DNA of 64,000 nucleotides, from contig NC_044277.2 of assembly GCF_004027225.2 (NCBI RefSeq), forward strand, positions 32,228,495 to 32,292,494. The letters are read 5' to 3'. Made by a program: the position numbers and the translations under genes. The stretch comes from Strigops habroptila (lineage: Eukaryota; Chordata; Aves; Psittaciformes; Psittacidae). Each line of letters opens with the position of its first letter. Position 1 is the stretch's first letter. Below the pieces are notes generated by a model. That model was not told where the DNA came from and searched no databases. It saw only the letters and a list, made by a program, of their open reading frames with translations. This document shows positions 39,300 to 50,800 of the stretch, piece by piece.

Positions 39300-39727
39300 A
39301 CAGTTTCCCATATTCCTTTCCTTCAAAAGCACTGCAAAGTAACACAGTGTCTTCCAAGTGATAAGTGCTAAATTGTCACCTGATCTCCTAGACACCACAC
39401 TGAGGTGTCCAAAGCATTCTGCTGGTGTTGATTCAGCACTGGGCATTCTTCAAAACCTCTGTACAGTGGACCACCGTAGGAGTAGGAACTGAGATTTCAG
39501 TGGTCTCGCATCCTGCCATAAGTTTCTTCCTGAGTCATCATTACCATTACGCTATTTGGGTGGCTATTGAAGCAATCCACTCCATCTTTCTACTGTACCA
39601 TTACTCTAAGGCTGATAGAGTGGGAGGTCCACATAACTCCATGCTTGAGATACCAGTCCTGTATTATTCCATTTTTAAAATGTCACACATTATCTGACTG
39701 AATCACTTGTAGTACTGGATGATACGT
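39300..39727 (-). pseudogene. Retroviral integrase fragment: second half of the core and C-terminal domain
   Basis: Starting at 39727 on the minus strand, the frame gives VIQSDN (second catalytic Asp context), then after a stop HFKNGIIQDW and HGVMWT. These match the SDxGxHF...W....GI.W order of integrase cores. A frameshift then exposes NGTVERWSGLL, holding the third catalytic residue (Glu) in the usual VER.NG.LK motif. Further on, near 39400-39360, a VWCLGDQVTI stretch resembles the start of the C-terminal DNA-binding domain (W.....G..V). Several stops and at least one frameshift are present, so the gene is dead. It is cut off from its upstream half by the LTR starting at 39728. Confidence 0.8.
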
Positions 39728-40680
39728 TGGGTTTGCATGGCAATGTTTTTGTAGCATGGGGGGCTACAGGGGTGGCTTCTGTGAGAAGCTGCTACAAGCT
39801 TCCCCCATGTTCAATGGAGCCAATGCCAGCCATTTCCAAGATGGACTCACTGCCAGCCAAGGTTGAGCCCATCAGCAACAGTGGTGGTAGTGCCTCTGGG
39901 ATAACATGGTTTAGAAAGGGGGAAAGTTGCTGCACAACAGCAATTGCAGCTGGAGAAAGGAGAGAGAATATGTGAGAAAAACAGCTCTGCAGATCCCAGG
40001 TCAGTGCAGAAGGAGGGCAGGAGATGCTCCTGGTGCCAGAGCAGAGGTTCCCCTGCAGCCCATGGTGCAGCCCATGGTGAGGCAGGCTGTGCCCTGCAGC
40101 CCATGGAGGTCCATGGTGGAGCCCATCTCCACCTGCAGCCCAGGAGGACCCCACACTGGAGCAGGGGATGCCCAAAGGAGGCTGTGACCCCGTGTAGGCC
40201 TGCACTGGAGCAGGCTCCTGGCAGGAGCTGTGGCCCAGTGGAGAGCGGAGCCCGCGCTGGAGCAGGTTTGCTGCAGGACTTGTGACTCAATGGGGGACCC
40301 ACGCTGGAGCAGTCTGTGTCCTGAAGGATGCATCCCATGGAAGGGACGAAGGCTGGAGCAGTCTGTTCCTGAAGGACTGCATCCAGTGGAAGGGACCCAC
40401 ACAGGAGCAGTTCATGAAGAACTTGTGTTGAAGGACTCATGTTAGAGAAGTTCATGGAGGACTGTCTCCTGCGGAAGGGACCCCAACCTAGAGCAAAGGA
40501 AGAGTGTGAGGAGTCCTCCCCTGAGGAGGAAGGAGTGGCAGAGAGAATATGTGATGAACTGGCCACAACCCCCATTCCCTGTTCCCCTGCACTGCTGGAG
40601 GTGGGGAGAAGGTAGAGAAATCGGGAGAGAAGTTGAGCTCAGGAAGTAGGGAAGGGGTTAGGAGAAGGTTTAAGCCCTGT
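39728..40680 (+). mobile_element. Solo LTR of an avian ERV, inserted in the older integrase
   Basis: Begins TGGGTTTGCATGGCAATG. The first 220 bp are shared with the truncated copy at 6776-6987, which defines the family within this window. It continues through a GAAAGGAGAGAGAATATGTGAG block and a GC-rich region of GCAGCCCATGG repeats (copies at 40055, 40067 and 40096). Next come about four 47-53-bp units starting GCTGGAGCAG, and then TGTGAGGAGTCCTCCCCTGAGGAGG and GAGAAATCGGGAGAGAAGTTGAGC blocks. No open reading frame for gag, pol or env lies within it, as expected for a solo LTR. The sequence is GC-richer than its surroundings and keeps long stop-free antisense frames that are compositional. 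The 3' edge (40670-40690) and target-site duplication could not be fixed. Confidence 0.82.
40203..40400 (+). repeat. Imperfect tandem repeats of about 50 bp inside the LTR
   Basis: Units begin at 40203, 40256, 40303 and 40352, each opening (G/C)(A/C)(C/T)(T/G)GGAGCAG and closing with a GTGG/ATGG-AGGGAC or GACCCAC-like motif. The last two units, 40303-40351 and 40352-40400, are both 49 bp and closely similar. A degenerate further unit starts at 40401 (ACAGGAGCAG). Confidence 0.8.
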
Positions 40681-40689
40681 CTGGGTGTG

Positions 40690-40900
40690 GCACATGTAGG
40701 GTAAGCATTACCCAAACTGATCACTATTTCAACCCCAATCATAATGAATACCCCTCAGAGGTATGCACCACGGGACTGATACAAACTACTTGCCAAGTAC
40801 TGCAAAGGACTTTTCCTTCCCTAAGGTTTGCTTGCTGTTGAATTTAGACAATATAATCCTTTATTTCATTACGAAATCCACCTGCTGAACTAAGGCTGTA
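40690..40900 (-). pseudogene. Retroviral integrase fragment: first half of the core
   Basis: On the minus strand, one frame reads QQQANLREGKV then STWQVVCISPV and HTSEGY. After a frameshift near 40745 it continues IGVEIVISLGNAYPTCAT. This follows the integrase core pattern (C..C)QQAN..........WQ.DYI.P......GY.Y.L..VD....LG.AYP. The first catalytic Asp, expected right after WQV, is Val here. A zinc-binding Cys expected before QQAN is replaced by a stop. The stretch ends where the plus-strand LTR begins, and the sequence resumes at 39727, so both halves belong to one gene split by that insertion. A short part of the core between them is missing. The N-terminal limit is uncertain. Confidence 0.78.
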
Positions 40901-43900
40901 GATTTCACTACATTCTCCTTTTTTCCTTAAACTTTCATCAGTCATGAAATAGTCCATTCAAGCCAAAACACTTTCCTTCTTTCATGTGTGTATAAACCTA
41001 AGCAAATCTTTTTATCCATAGTGACGGCAGAATATTATTGTGTGGAACCACTTTCTTCAGGTTAGACTCGAATTTTCATTCCATGGAGTAGCCAGTCGTA
41101 GGAAAAACACTTTAGTAAGATATGAAATCAAGAGCTTATTACTTCTGGCTATTAAAAAGACAAGGCAATGCTCTGTAAATGAAGTGTTAACCTGGTAAGT
41201 CTAATAAACCACCTTCTCTCTTCGTTATATTTTGCTAGCCTTAACACCTTCATAGTTAAACACTTAACTTTTTGTCACTAACACTGCTGTACAGTATTTT
41301 CTGAACCCAGTGAAAGAGCTGCTTTTACATTTTGTGGAGTAAGGATTTCCTGTTTGCTGAACAGTCTCCAAATTTGAAGCCACATGCAACCTACAAGTCT
41401 GTAATTCTTTATTTCTTGGCACGCAAGTTAGAATAAATATTGCATTCAGTTTTAACACTGACCTGTGGAGATAAAAAACCTCAGTTAAAAGAGATCTGTT
41501 CAGGAATTCCTTTAGAGAAGGAACACATACAAAAGAGCCCAGGAGGGCTACAAAGTACTGGAGTGTCTACATTTACATAAATACCCAGTCCTATTGAGTT
41601 ACCTGCTAGTCTGTTGTTTTGAGGATACTCAACTACACATGCTTTTATCCAGCTAGTAGGGGGCAGAGTTTAATTTCTGTGCCTGGTCTGGTGTGGTCAG
41701 GGTGCTCTCCCAGGCACAGCTTTCTGGCCTGCTAAATGTGGTTGAGATCAGTGACATCCCAGTTCAGCCACCTGGGAAATGAAATTGGGATCTCCGCACT
41801 CTGAAGCTCTCTTTGCATGGCCATCACATGTAGCCAGGTTTCCAGTGAAACGCCTTTTGGGACAACATGACTGAAGACCTAGCAGAAGAATTTCACATTT
41901 GTGGATACTTCAGCTCCAGCAGAAGCATCACCCCTCGGTTCTCCTGCCGCATCCTAAAGACACATACTTGGCAGCCAAATTCCCCTGGTAGCACAGGGCT
42001 CCTTCTTCAACAAATCCGAAGGATCAATCTCAGTCACAACCGAAGGCAGTGGCAGCAGAAAGTTATCATCTCAAGACTAAAGACATCACCTTTGGAAAAT
42101 CACTGAGTTTTATGAATCTTCTTTTTCCAGATTCTTTGAATAAATATTTGCTATTGTCATCACTTCAGTGAAAAATGTGGGAATGTTTCCTTCTCATTGC
42201 CTGGCCCTTACAGACACTTTACAGCTCTAATAGGAATATCCTTGAGGTCCCATAGCTGCTAATTAGTAATTACGTAGACTATTAGCAAGCAGGTGAGTGT
42301 CATATTTCAAAGGCAGGAAATTAAATGTCCTATTACTGCAGGGCTGTTATTGGAGTACTTTCTGCAGGAGCATAAGTTTAGATTTATTTTTCATACTTTA
42401 AAAAAACTGTCCAAACTGTATTGTGTCAAATGGCCTCACCACAACCGTTGCAAAGACTTTCTGGGTCTAAACGAAGTTAAGGGGGTTGTATCAACTTTCA
42501 CCATGTGGAATTTGTCCAGTAGTTGTAAAACAACAGAAAAGGTGTGCTTTCTTCAGTTTTGAAGAGACCATGACTGTAAAACCAGCTACAGGAGACAATT
42601 CTGAAAAAACCTCTAACATGCATGTTCAAATGAACCATCTTCATGTTATCATGGGGTTTTTCAGCACTCTGAATGTTGCAAGTGGCTATGGCTGCTTAAC
42701 ACCTCTTACACAAGGTACAGCTTACAGGGAGAAATAACTTGCACAAATTTTCCCCAGGTCAGAGCTGTTTGGGCTTTTTCTGTGTTTTGCCTTTGTATGA
42801 AGTTCAGACAACATTCAGGTGACCTTTTCTCTTTATAGATGAGATCCATATCTGTACAGAACAGAAATAGAAGGCTCTAATGAGGGTCTTTAGCACAAAA
42901 ATGGCTTCCATCCTAATAAACTCAACATATTCATGCTGTAAGAGTAGTTGCAATCCTGACCCTAATGGGGTCAGGAAGGGAACACATGCAGCAAGGTGAC
43001 AACCTCAGGCTGTGTAGGAGCTTGAACTACATCAGCTACTGCTAAAAAGAAGCTCCAGCCCTTTTGCTATATCTGCTGCTAAACCTTTTATATGTACCTA
43101 TATAAAGTCACACACACACATTATTTCTTTAATCAGCTATTATCTTTATTTCTGCTTTTCATGCTGAACAAACATTTCTAGCATCTGCTGATGAAAAGAA
43201 CTATCATTTTTGGCCATACATATCATATGCAAAAGCTGTATGCAGAATAAATTTAGTTTAACAGTTTTAAACACAATTTAAAGAAGACATTTAAACAGAA
43301 TGGCTGGAGCTTGCCTTGAAAAGAAAAATGGAAAGAACGAATAAGGGCGTGTGGCTGAAATGGGGGTGGTAACTGAAGACAGCAGCAGAAGCAAGAAAAA
43401 ATGTTTAAAATTAATACTAGACCTGCAAAAAAGAATGGCAAAGCTGCATCTAAAAATAATGTTCATGGACATGCCATTGCAGGATATATTTACAGTAGTG
43501 TTCCAGGCAACAACAACAGCAACAACAAAAAAACACAACACAGAAATTAAAGAAAATGTTCTTCCTGTTAAATTAAACTCTTCATTAAAAATCAAATTAT
43601 TAACTAAAAATTAAGGAAGACATGCTTTCTGCTTTCACCAGAACAGTAGCTTTATGCCAAATGCCAACACAGAAGACACTTTGCACTATATAAGAACTTC
43701 ATTGCAGCAGGCACTGTACAACTTAATGAGCTTGCTCACTTTTGCAAGACAGGCTTTGGATCATTTTCTATTATCTCTTGCTTTCTCACAGCAGAAGCAC
43801 ACTGGGCCAGTACATAATGATAATCACAGTTTTTAATTTGAATTGCTATTAGTTTCTTTAATATTCAAAGCAGCCTTGCTAGACAGAGAAACAATAGCTC

Positions 43901-46619
43901 CAAGGCAACAGAAGCTGTTCACTTCTCTTCCACTGAATAATAATATTTCCCAGCCTTATTTTCAGGCTGATGCTGAATTACAAGCAGAGGTGCTCACAGT
44001 TGTTGCTAGATCCAGATGACTATCTATTTCCATACCAACAGAGACAGCCTCCTCTTCCTCCTTCAGTGCAAATAGGGAATAGGGGAGAAGGAGAGAGGTG
44101 GTAAAAAGCCAAGACCTGAGCTGGTGGCTGCAGAAGCAGGTGGGATGTGCAGCATGGGAGGTTGCTGACCTTGGTGGCAGGACCACCACTGCAGCCAAGT
44201 TAGCTCCCTAGGGGAGTAGGCACCAAGCTGTGGAGGTGCTTGAGCAATCAGGGGCAGTTTTTGCCAGGATTAGCCTACAGAGCAAGCACCCTTCTGTGGA
44301 CAAGGGATCCTTGACCACCCTCTGCTGCATGTGTCCTCAGTGGCTCAGCATCACCACTACAGCTTTTTCTCGTACGGCTCTTCTTGCGTGATGTCAGTCA
44401 CTCTCCGAGTTAATTAATCTGGTTTCAATTAGTAAGATAATTAACACCTCATTTTAAGCAAGAAAATAGTTCTCTTTATTTCAGTACTGTATTACTGAAT
44501 CTGAGTTTTATGACTGAATCTGAGTTTTGCCTCCAGCCCAACAGCTCCCCGAAATCTTGAACTGATAGTGAATCCACTGCAAGTGCTGGCCAGGAATCAG
44601 CATCCCAGTGAATAATAATGCTACAAAGACTTTCCAGCTCTGTCTATTCCAAGCTTTGTATGATTTTTCAGGGTTCTCAACCCATTTTTTTCCTCAAAGT
44701 ATACCCACGGTATTACACACAGTTTCACTATACAACCATATGGAGAAAGGCTCTGCCTGCTGCAGCAGAAGAAACGCAAGTGACCACTACATGATTTACC
44801 ATCTTCACTTCGGTTTGTTTTTCATTTATATTTCATAGAGAGAGTGGAAAGATGTTGATTCACCCAGTGGCAAATCCTTTAACAAAATCATCTTCAAAAC
44901 TTTAGTCTGTGCACGGATTTGAGTGATCCAGAGTCACTCGACGAGCAAAAACCCCTCCGTGTTGTGAGAGATTTTTACGCAGTAGGTCTTGTAGTAAGGG
45001 GAGGAGAGGAAATTTGCTAATATGTGGAGAGATCTGCAGGCAACACTGCTTGGGATTTTTGCACAAAATTTCTTGCAGCAGGCACTTTTGGTTTCTTGAC
45101 AGGTTCATACTGATAGTCTACAGGTGAAAGGCTTTCTGCCACGCTTCTAGTCTTTAGAGTCATTCAGGAGCATAGTGACAAGTGCATATTATGTGTACAC
45201 ACTTACCAAGAGCCAAGCTTTAAAAATCCTTCTAAAAAATGGCTTCATTGACTTAAGCAAGTTTGTGTCATGCTTAAGGATGTGTAGAATTTAGCTCCAA
45301 GTACAGAGCTTCCCTTCACATTTGATTGCTCATTTTTTATTCAGCAAGATAATAGGCTGTCAATCGTCAGCACGGATAAGCTCTCCTAGCACTGTAATCT
45401 AGAGAGCAGTTGTTGATTTTACAAAGTGAGGCACTAACTTGCAGCCAACCTCCTCCTTTTGTATTGGGCGTGTTACCAACTGTGCAAGAGTTATTAAGAA
45501 TTTAAAGCCTAAACAGAGCATATTCCATTTTTCTTGAACATTTTAGTATTCATCTTAGCTGTTTAAATAGTCAAATACTACTTTAGGGTTTTTTCTCAAC
45601 AAAAATGAATAGAGTAAAAACAGTACAAAGCATGCAGGCAACGTTGTGCAGTTTGCTTTCATGTGCACCAAGATCTCCTGAAGGGAATAATGCTCTCTTG
45701 ACAATTCAAAAAATGTACCCTGCAGGATATGATAAATTTCATTACTTAGCATATGTGCATTTATTAAGTAGTGGTTCTTGGGTTGTGTGAAAAACCCCTG
45801 CTGTTCTGCAGTAGCTAAAACACACCCCCAGTAACAGGACAAAAACCTCACTCAATTCAGAGGCCTTCACCTCAATTCCAAGCGTGCAAATTGTTTCACA
45901 GTTTTAGGGGAAGGAGGGACATGGGAATACTCACGACTTCAAGTAGGGGATTTAAGATCAAGAACTTGGAAAATGTGGTAGCCTAGCACAAGACGAGAGT
46001 CAGCTTTGAATTTTAACCCTTTGATACTTATTTCTTCTTGGTAGAAAAACTTATGTGTATGAAGTTGAGGTTACCATGCAACTGCTAGATTCTTTCTATG
46101 TTACTGTGCACACAATGAGATACCAAACATGGTGAGTTTAGGGACATCAGATTTATTTGTAAGACCAAACCCACACTGTGGTGAAGACTCACAACCCCAC
46201 AGTAAAGAAGGTGCTGGGTGCTGGCTGGCAGAAACCACCCCAGTCCACTAAGGAGCGACACTGATGTTCCTCACATCCACAAGTCTACAGTGGTTCCTGT
46301 GAACGACCTCTGGGAAAGTGGCAAGCCATCCAGTCCCACCAAGAGACAGCAGACAGAAAAGTTTCCACCTGACCGCGGTGAACATTAGGGCAATGCATCA
46401 AAAAGTGTATTGCTTTTTTCTTAGTTTCTCAGCCTTCAGATAGAACCTAAAAATAGAGAAAGCAATCACTGCAAGGATCAGTGATCTGGTTTAGAGATTG
46501 CACCAATGTTCGTGTGTTACGACCTTTTTGATAACACAGCTACGTACTTTATTGTGGTAGAAAATAAGGTAGTTTAGTTTGCCTACCATCTTATATTTCA
46601 CAGAAGTGTGGTTGGTGTG
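40901..46619. other. Unique non-coding DNA, no gene recognised
   Basis: No reverse transcriptase, protease or gag signature of the neighbouring retrovirus was seen here. Minor features: a CACACACACA tract near 43110, a 16-bp direct repeat (44494-44509 and 44513-44528, unit ACTGAATCTGAGTTTT), and a 68-codon minus-strand open frame at 44902-45108 over a locally CpG-enriched piece. No domain was recognised. Confidence 0.55.
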
Positions 46620-46767
46620 TTGTCCCTCAGAAACGTGTGAAACTGTTGCAAAAAAGACTAAATTTGATGTCAAATCCATGTAATGTCAATTTATTGTCCC
46701 TCAGAAACGTGTGAAACTGTTGCAAAAAAGACTAAATTTGATGTCAAATCCATGTAATGTCAATTTA
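46620..46767. repeat. Exact 74-bp tandem duplication
   Basis: The 74 bases at 46620-46693 are repeated without a mismatch at 46694-46767. The unit begins TTGTCCCTCAGAAACG and ends ATGTCAATTTA. Bases immediately outside both ends differ (46619 G versus 46693 A; 46694 T versus 46768 A), which fixes the period. Absence of any substitution points to a recent duplication or a sequence assembly artefact. Confidence 0.97.
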
Positions 46768-47782
46768 AACACCCAGACAATGCATACAGTCAAGACCCAC
46801 CACAGTCAGCTTTGTATTCCAGCAAAATCCATGTGCTTAGATTCTGGTATATACTTTACTGTGTCATGCTATATGCTTTTCAGTCTGCTAATGCTTTGAA
46901 ATACGAATTACAGTGGAAATTGCATTGGAAAATATGAATTAATTCAGTTTGTCTGCCATCCCTTGCTATCTTGCACTGCCCCAAACCAGTCCCCTCATTG
47001 CATAGGATCTATGGGTTGCTCTTTGGAGGTGTCAAACAATCTCACTGCAGAATTAAGTGATTCTGGGTCACTGTCTTGGGGCTAGATGCTACGTAGGTGC
47101 TTTGAATCTGGCCATGATTCACATTTCAAAGAACCCTTAAAATATTATTTTACTAATTTCATAAATATTTATACAGTATGCAGCAGAGAAGCAACAATCC
47201 TGATTAAAAGCTGCTTACAGAGGCACCATTGCAATCCAAGTATTAAAAAAACCAGATCATTATAATTGTAATTTCTGAATACCTTGAGCTTATGGCGAGT
47301 TTTAGCTCTTCTCACAGAATTATGGTACCTTAGTCATCCTTGTTGTATTGACAGAATGGAGAAAATCTCCTCTTTCAAGTAAACCTAATATTAGTGCCTG
47401 ACTCACCAATATTGCAATGCTTTGCCTATAAATATTTCAAACATCTTGTGTTTGATTGTATATTTTCTGTAACTGTTTACCCCACTTATATTTTCTACCT
47501 TATTCTCTTCCATATTTTCAAATCTGAAATTATATTTATCATTTTATCCCATATTTTCTCCCATTTGCTTTTTATACAACCAAAAGCACTAAAAGAAAAT
47601 TATAATTTACAAAGTTAAAATATATGTCAATAAGCAATTATGTTAGTAAGAAATTTAAATTCAAAACCACAACACCTGTAGCTAAGGCAGCTATTTAGGC
47701 TAAAGTCCCTCCCCCAAAAAACTAAGGTTTTTTTCAGACAGAAGCTTTGGAAAGCTGTTACAAATTATCTGACCAAATTCAT

Positions 47783-47845
47783 ATACATGTATATGTGTGT
47801 ATATATACATTAAATATATACAATTTATACGTATATGTATAAGGT
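47783..47845. repeat. AT-rich (TATA/CATATA) simple tract
   Basis: Alternating TATA, ATGTAT and CATATA motifs with several small palindromes. Low-complexity DNA without visible function. Confidence 0.8.
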
Positions 47846-50800
47846 CTCTCTTTGCCAGTAGTAAAATGTATCTTGAAGAAAAGAGGTTATGGACATACCA
47901 ATCTATAGCAGCCATGCAGCAAGGCCCCTGTGCCTGGCATCTACAAGACAAGTACGTGTGCATAGCGACTATTTTCCAGGACTTCCAAAGTCCAGTCATT
48001 TCTAACACCAGCAAGGAGAGTTTCCAAATTTCCTTTCTCCTGCTCTCTTTGCCCTGAGCTCTGCAGACATGAGCTGCCCTCCCTTCCCTCCCTCCCCACC
48101 TCTTCCGATTAGAAATGTCACTATCCCCATCTGCTGCCCCTGCACTCCCTGTGCTGGCAGGAACACGCAGGCAGAACGAAGCAGCTGAAGTCATTCAGCA
48201 TAATGTGCTACACTGACACTTCAAAGGCAATTACTTGCATTTTCCATCGAGAAAAAAATTGTGCAAAAAGGATTAATGCTGCTATGTTTCTCTTTTGACG
48301 CCTGTAACACCGATCCAGACACATCTCCTCCATCGTCAAGTCAAGCTCCTTCTTGCTGCAGGCACCATGTAGTTTATTTGTTCAGTATGAGTACACGTAC
48401 TTTTTACTAGCTAAGCTAACTGGTGACTGAGGGATTGCTTATGCCTTCCAGGACATCCCTGGAAACAAGATATACTTTCATGATACCTGAATTACATGGA
48501 ATTTCCTTTGTGTGTCTATCTCAAATGATGTTACAATTTCAGACAGCAAATGCATATGTTATTGCAGTTAGCAGGACTTCTCTCATTTGAACCTATGCAT
48601 GCTTTACTGTTTTTATCACATGAAACTGTAATAACACAGCTCAAAAAGTGTGTGCTCTTATGGGAAAACACATTTTACAGGAACTGCTTCTTCTGGTAAT
48701 TACATATTTGGCGACAGAGGGTGAGGGGGTGAAGAAAAGCTATTTTCCCATCTGCAGCAATTCCTGACAGCCGCTTAAAAACAACAGTAATGAGGGAGAG
48801 AAAAAGAGATATTTGTGAAGGCTTTAAATATTAGTTTCAGATAAGTGTGCTACACATAAAGCCTTCCCTGATTTATTGCAGTTTGCAGGGGAGGGGGCTT
48901 TGCACAGCTCACTGGAACTCCTGTCAAAATGCAGTTATCTCAGGATGCGTAAGTCTCAGTGAATATTTTAAGGAAGAAATACTTAGTGAATGGTTTACTT
49001 CACAGCATTCACACCATTCCAACTCTGGACAGATCCAGGAAATGAAGAAGTAAAAAATGGATCCAAGTTTACTGACCAAACAAATTGAAGAAAATGGAAA
49101 CATTCAGATCAGTCTTTACCGAGTCCAAAGTAATTCATCTTATTCTAAGCAGACTCTTCTTTGCTGTAGAGCACCAAGTATGGGCTTGGGAAAGTTTGGA
49201 AAGGAAAAATGTTTAACGACAACTCTTGTTAACTCCAGACAACAGCAGAAGGCAAGAAAGCCTTGTAACAGCTGTGTCCCAGCAACAAGACATGCAGAGC
49301 AAAGCTCTGCCCTCAGCTGTGCCCTTCACCCTACAGTATCAAGCAGTTTTAGGGTAAGCTGTTTGCATGATCTTACATCCCACAAAACCCTGCCTCCTCT
49401 TGTCCATGGGGGAACATGGCACAGCAGCCACCAGCACTGCAATAAGCAGAAACCTTCAGCCATGTGCAGGAGAGAGCCTGAGGCCTTTGAAAGGTCTTTG
49501 CTTTATAAAGTTGTGGCTCCTGTGTTCTGCCTCGCAATCCTATCTGCTGGCATGTGTAATCATAACCCTTCAGCTGAAGACCTATACTATAAAAGTCTGC
49601 AATGCAAGCTACTGAATACATATGTTTATCTGTAAATGTCCCTATTTAGACACAGAAATTCTATTTCTACCTTTACATATACTGTAAATTTTCTGTAAAA
49701 TCCACAAGGCATTAAAATGTGTGCTTACGAAAAACAGTACATGAATGCCCTTGATTTCCAGGAGCTGTTAATCTCTCCTACCTGTGGAATTTGGTGCTTA
49801 ATAAACAAAGCATTTCTTCTAACACCCTGAATAATTCAGGATAGCAAAAATCTCAGAACACTTTGCCACTAAGAATTGTTTTGAGGCTTTACCTGCTGAT
49901 TGCTGGACACTGTGAATTGGGTACACAGGAACATCATACAGTAAGAGCGTTCCCTAGACCAGTAATGTGCAAAATAGAAGAAGAAAAGTAGGTATTGATT
50001 ATCAAGCTCTCTGTCTTCTTCTGATTAATGTTTTAGATTCAGAGGAAACCAACTGCAACTCTAGCAACTTGATTCAAATTTAAGCAGCAGCTGCTGTGAT
50101 ACTGCATCACGAACTGCTTCTGGAATGGTCTGTGGACTGAACACAAGTACAGACTTTGCCGTTGCCACACGGGTGTAACTGTGGCTTCTTATCTCCAGAC
50201 ATAATGCAGTTTGACTTCATATTTATTTATTAACTCTTGATTTTGCTTTAGATTGCAAAACTAGCTATACTGAAACCAAGTTTTAAATGAACTATCTATG
50301 TACTTGGGTGTGGGGTTTTTATTGACTGTTCTGATTCCCAATTTCAAAAACATTTTTACTTGTAAAGTGAGGTCAAAAGCTTAACTTCTGCTAATTTTTG
50401 TGCTTGGTATTTAGCAGCCTGAAGGAGTGTCAGCTTGTTCTGGGTTTTCATTTTTTCCAGGCATTTGGAAGCAATCTGCTACCACGATGCAGCAGCCAGC
50501 GCAACATGCAACTTCAGTAGTGAGAAGTGTCTGGACTCACGAAGTAACCACTGGCTGGGGACTGAGGGTGGAAAGAGCCCATGGTGTCCTAACATCGTAA
50601 GGAGAGTACCTGTCTGAGGGCAGGAGGCATTTGTACGCTGCTCTGGTCAGCTGTCCTTCACCCTACAGGGGCATCAAAGCACCATGAAGCCTGAAAGGAT
50701 GCCAGCTCTCTTCCTAAGGACCAAATCTGACGCTCCATCAAAATCTTACCAAAGGTCTCAGGTGCGGAGGCGAAGCAGAGAGGGAAGGCGGGTACTGAGT

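Larger units (their letters stand above)
38006..40900 (-). mobile_element. Decayed endogenous retrovirus (ERVL-like integrase) with a nested LTR
   Basis: Read on the minus strand, the order is integrase N-terminal part of the core (about 40900-40690), interruption by a plus-strand LTR (about 40680-39728), rest of the integrase (39727 to about 39300), Env-like C-terminal frame (39060-38536), then a 3' LTR ending at 38006. This is normal retroviral gene order. gag, protease and reverse transcriptase were not recognised to the right, and no 5' LTR copy was found, so the provirus is incomplete. The integrase wording (WQV....., SDN.., IQDW, VERW.GLL) resembles class III ERVL-type integrases more than gamma- or beta-retroviral ones. 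Stops and frameshifts make it inactive. Outer limits are approximate. Confidence 0.75.

Noticed and set aside
39847-40575. 242-codon minus-strand open frame, longest in the window
   Set aside because: It is antisense to the GC-rich repeated part of the LTR, two other minus frames are open in the same place, and the product is a repetitive Pro/Ser/Cys-rich string. It is a compositional by-product.
40488-40742. 84-codon minus-strand open frame spanning integrase remnant and LTR
   Set aside because: Only its first ~18 codons are integrase-derived; the rest is antisense LTR. A chance read-through across an insertion junction.
47700-48194. 164-codon minus-strand open frame starting with ATG
   Set aside because: The first part is Gly/Arg-rich from a CT-rich tract and the last part is encoded by an AT simple tract. 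No domain or conserved composition.
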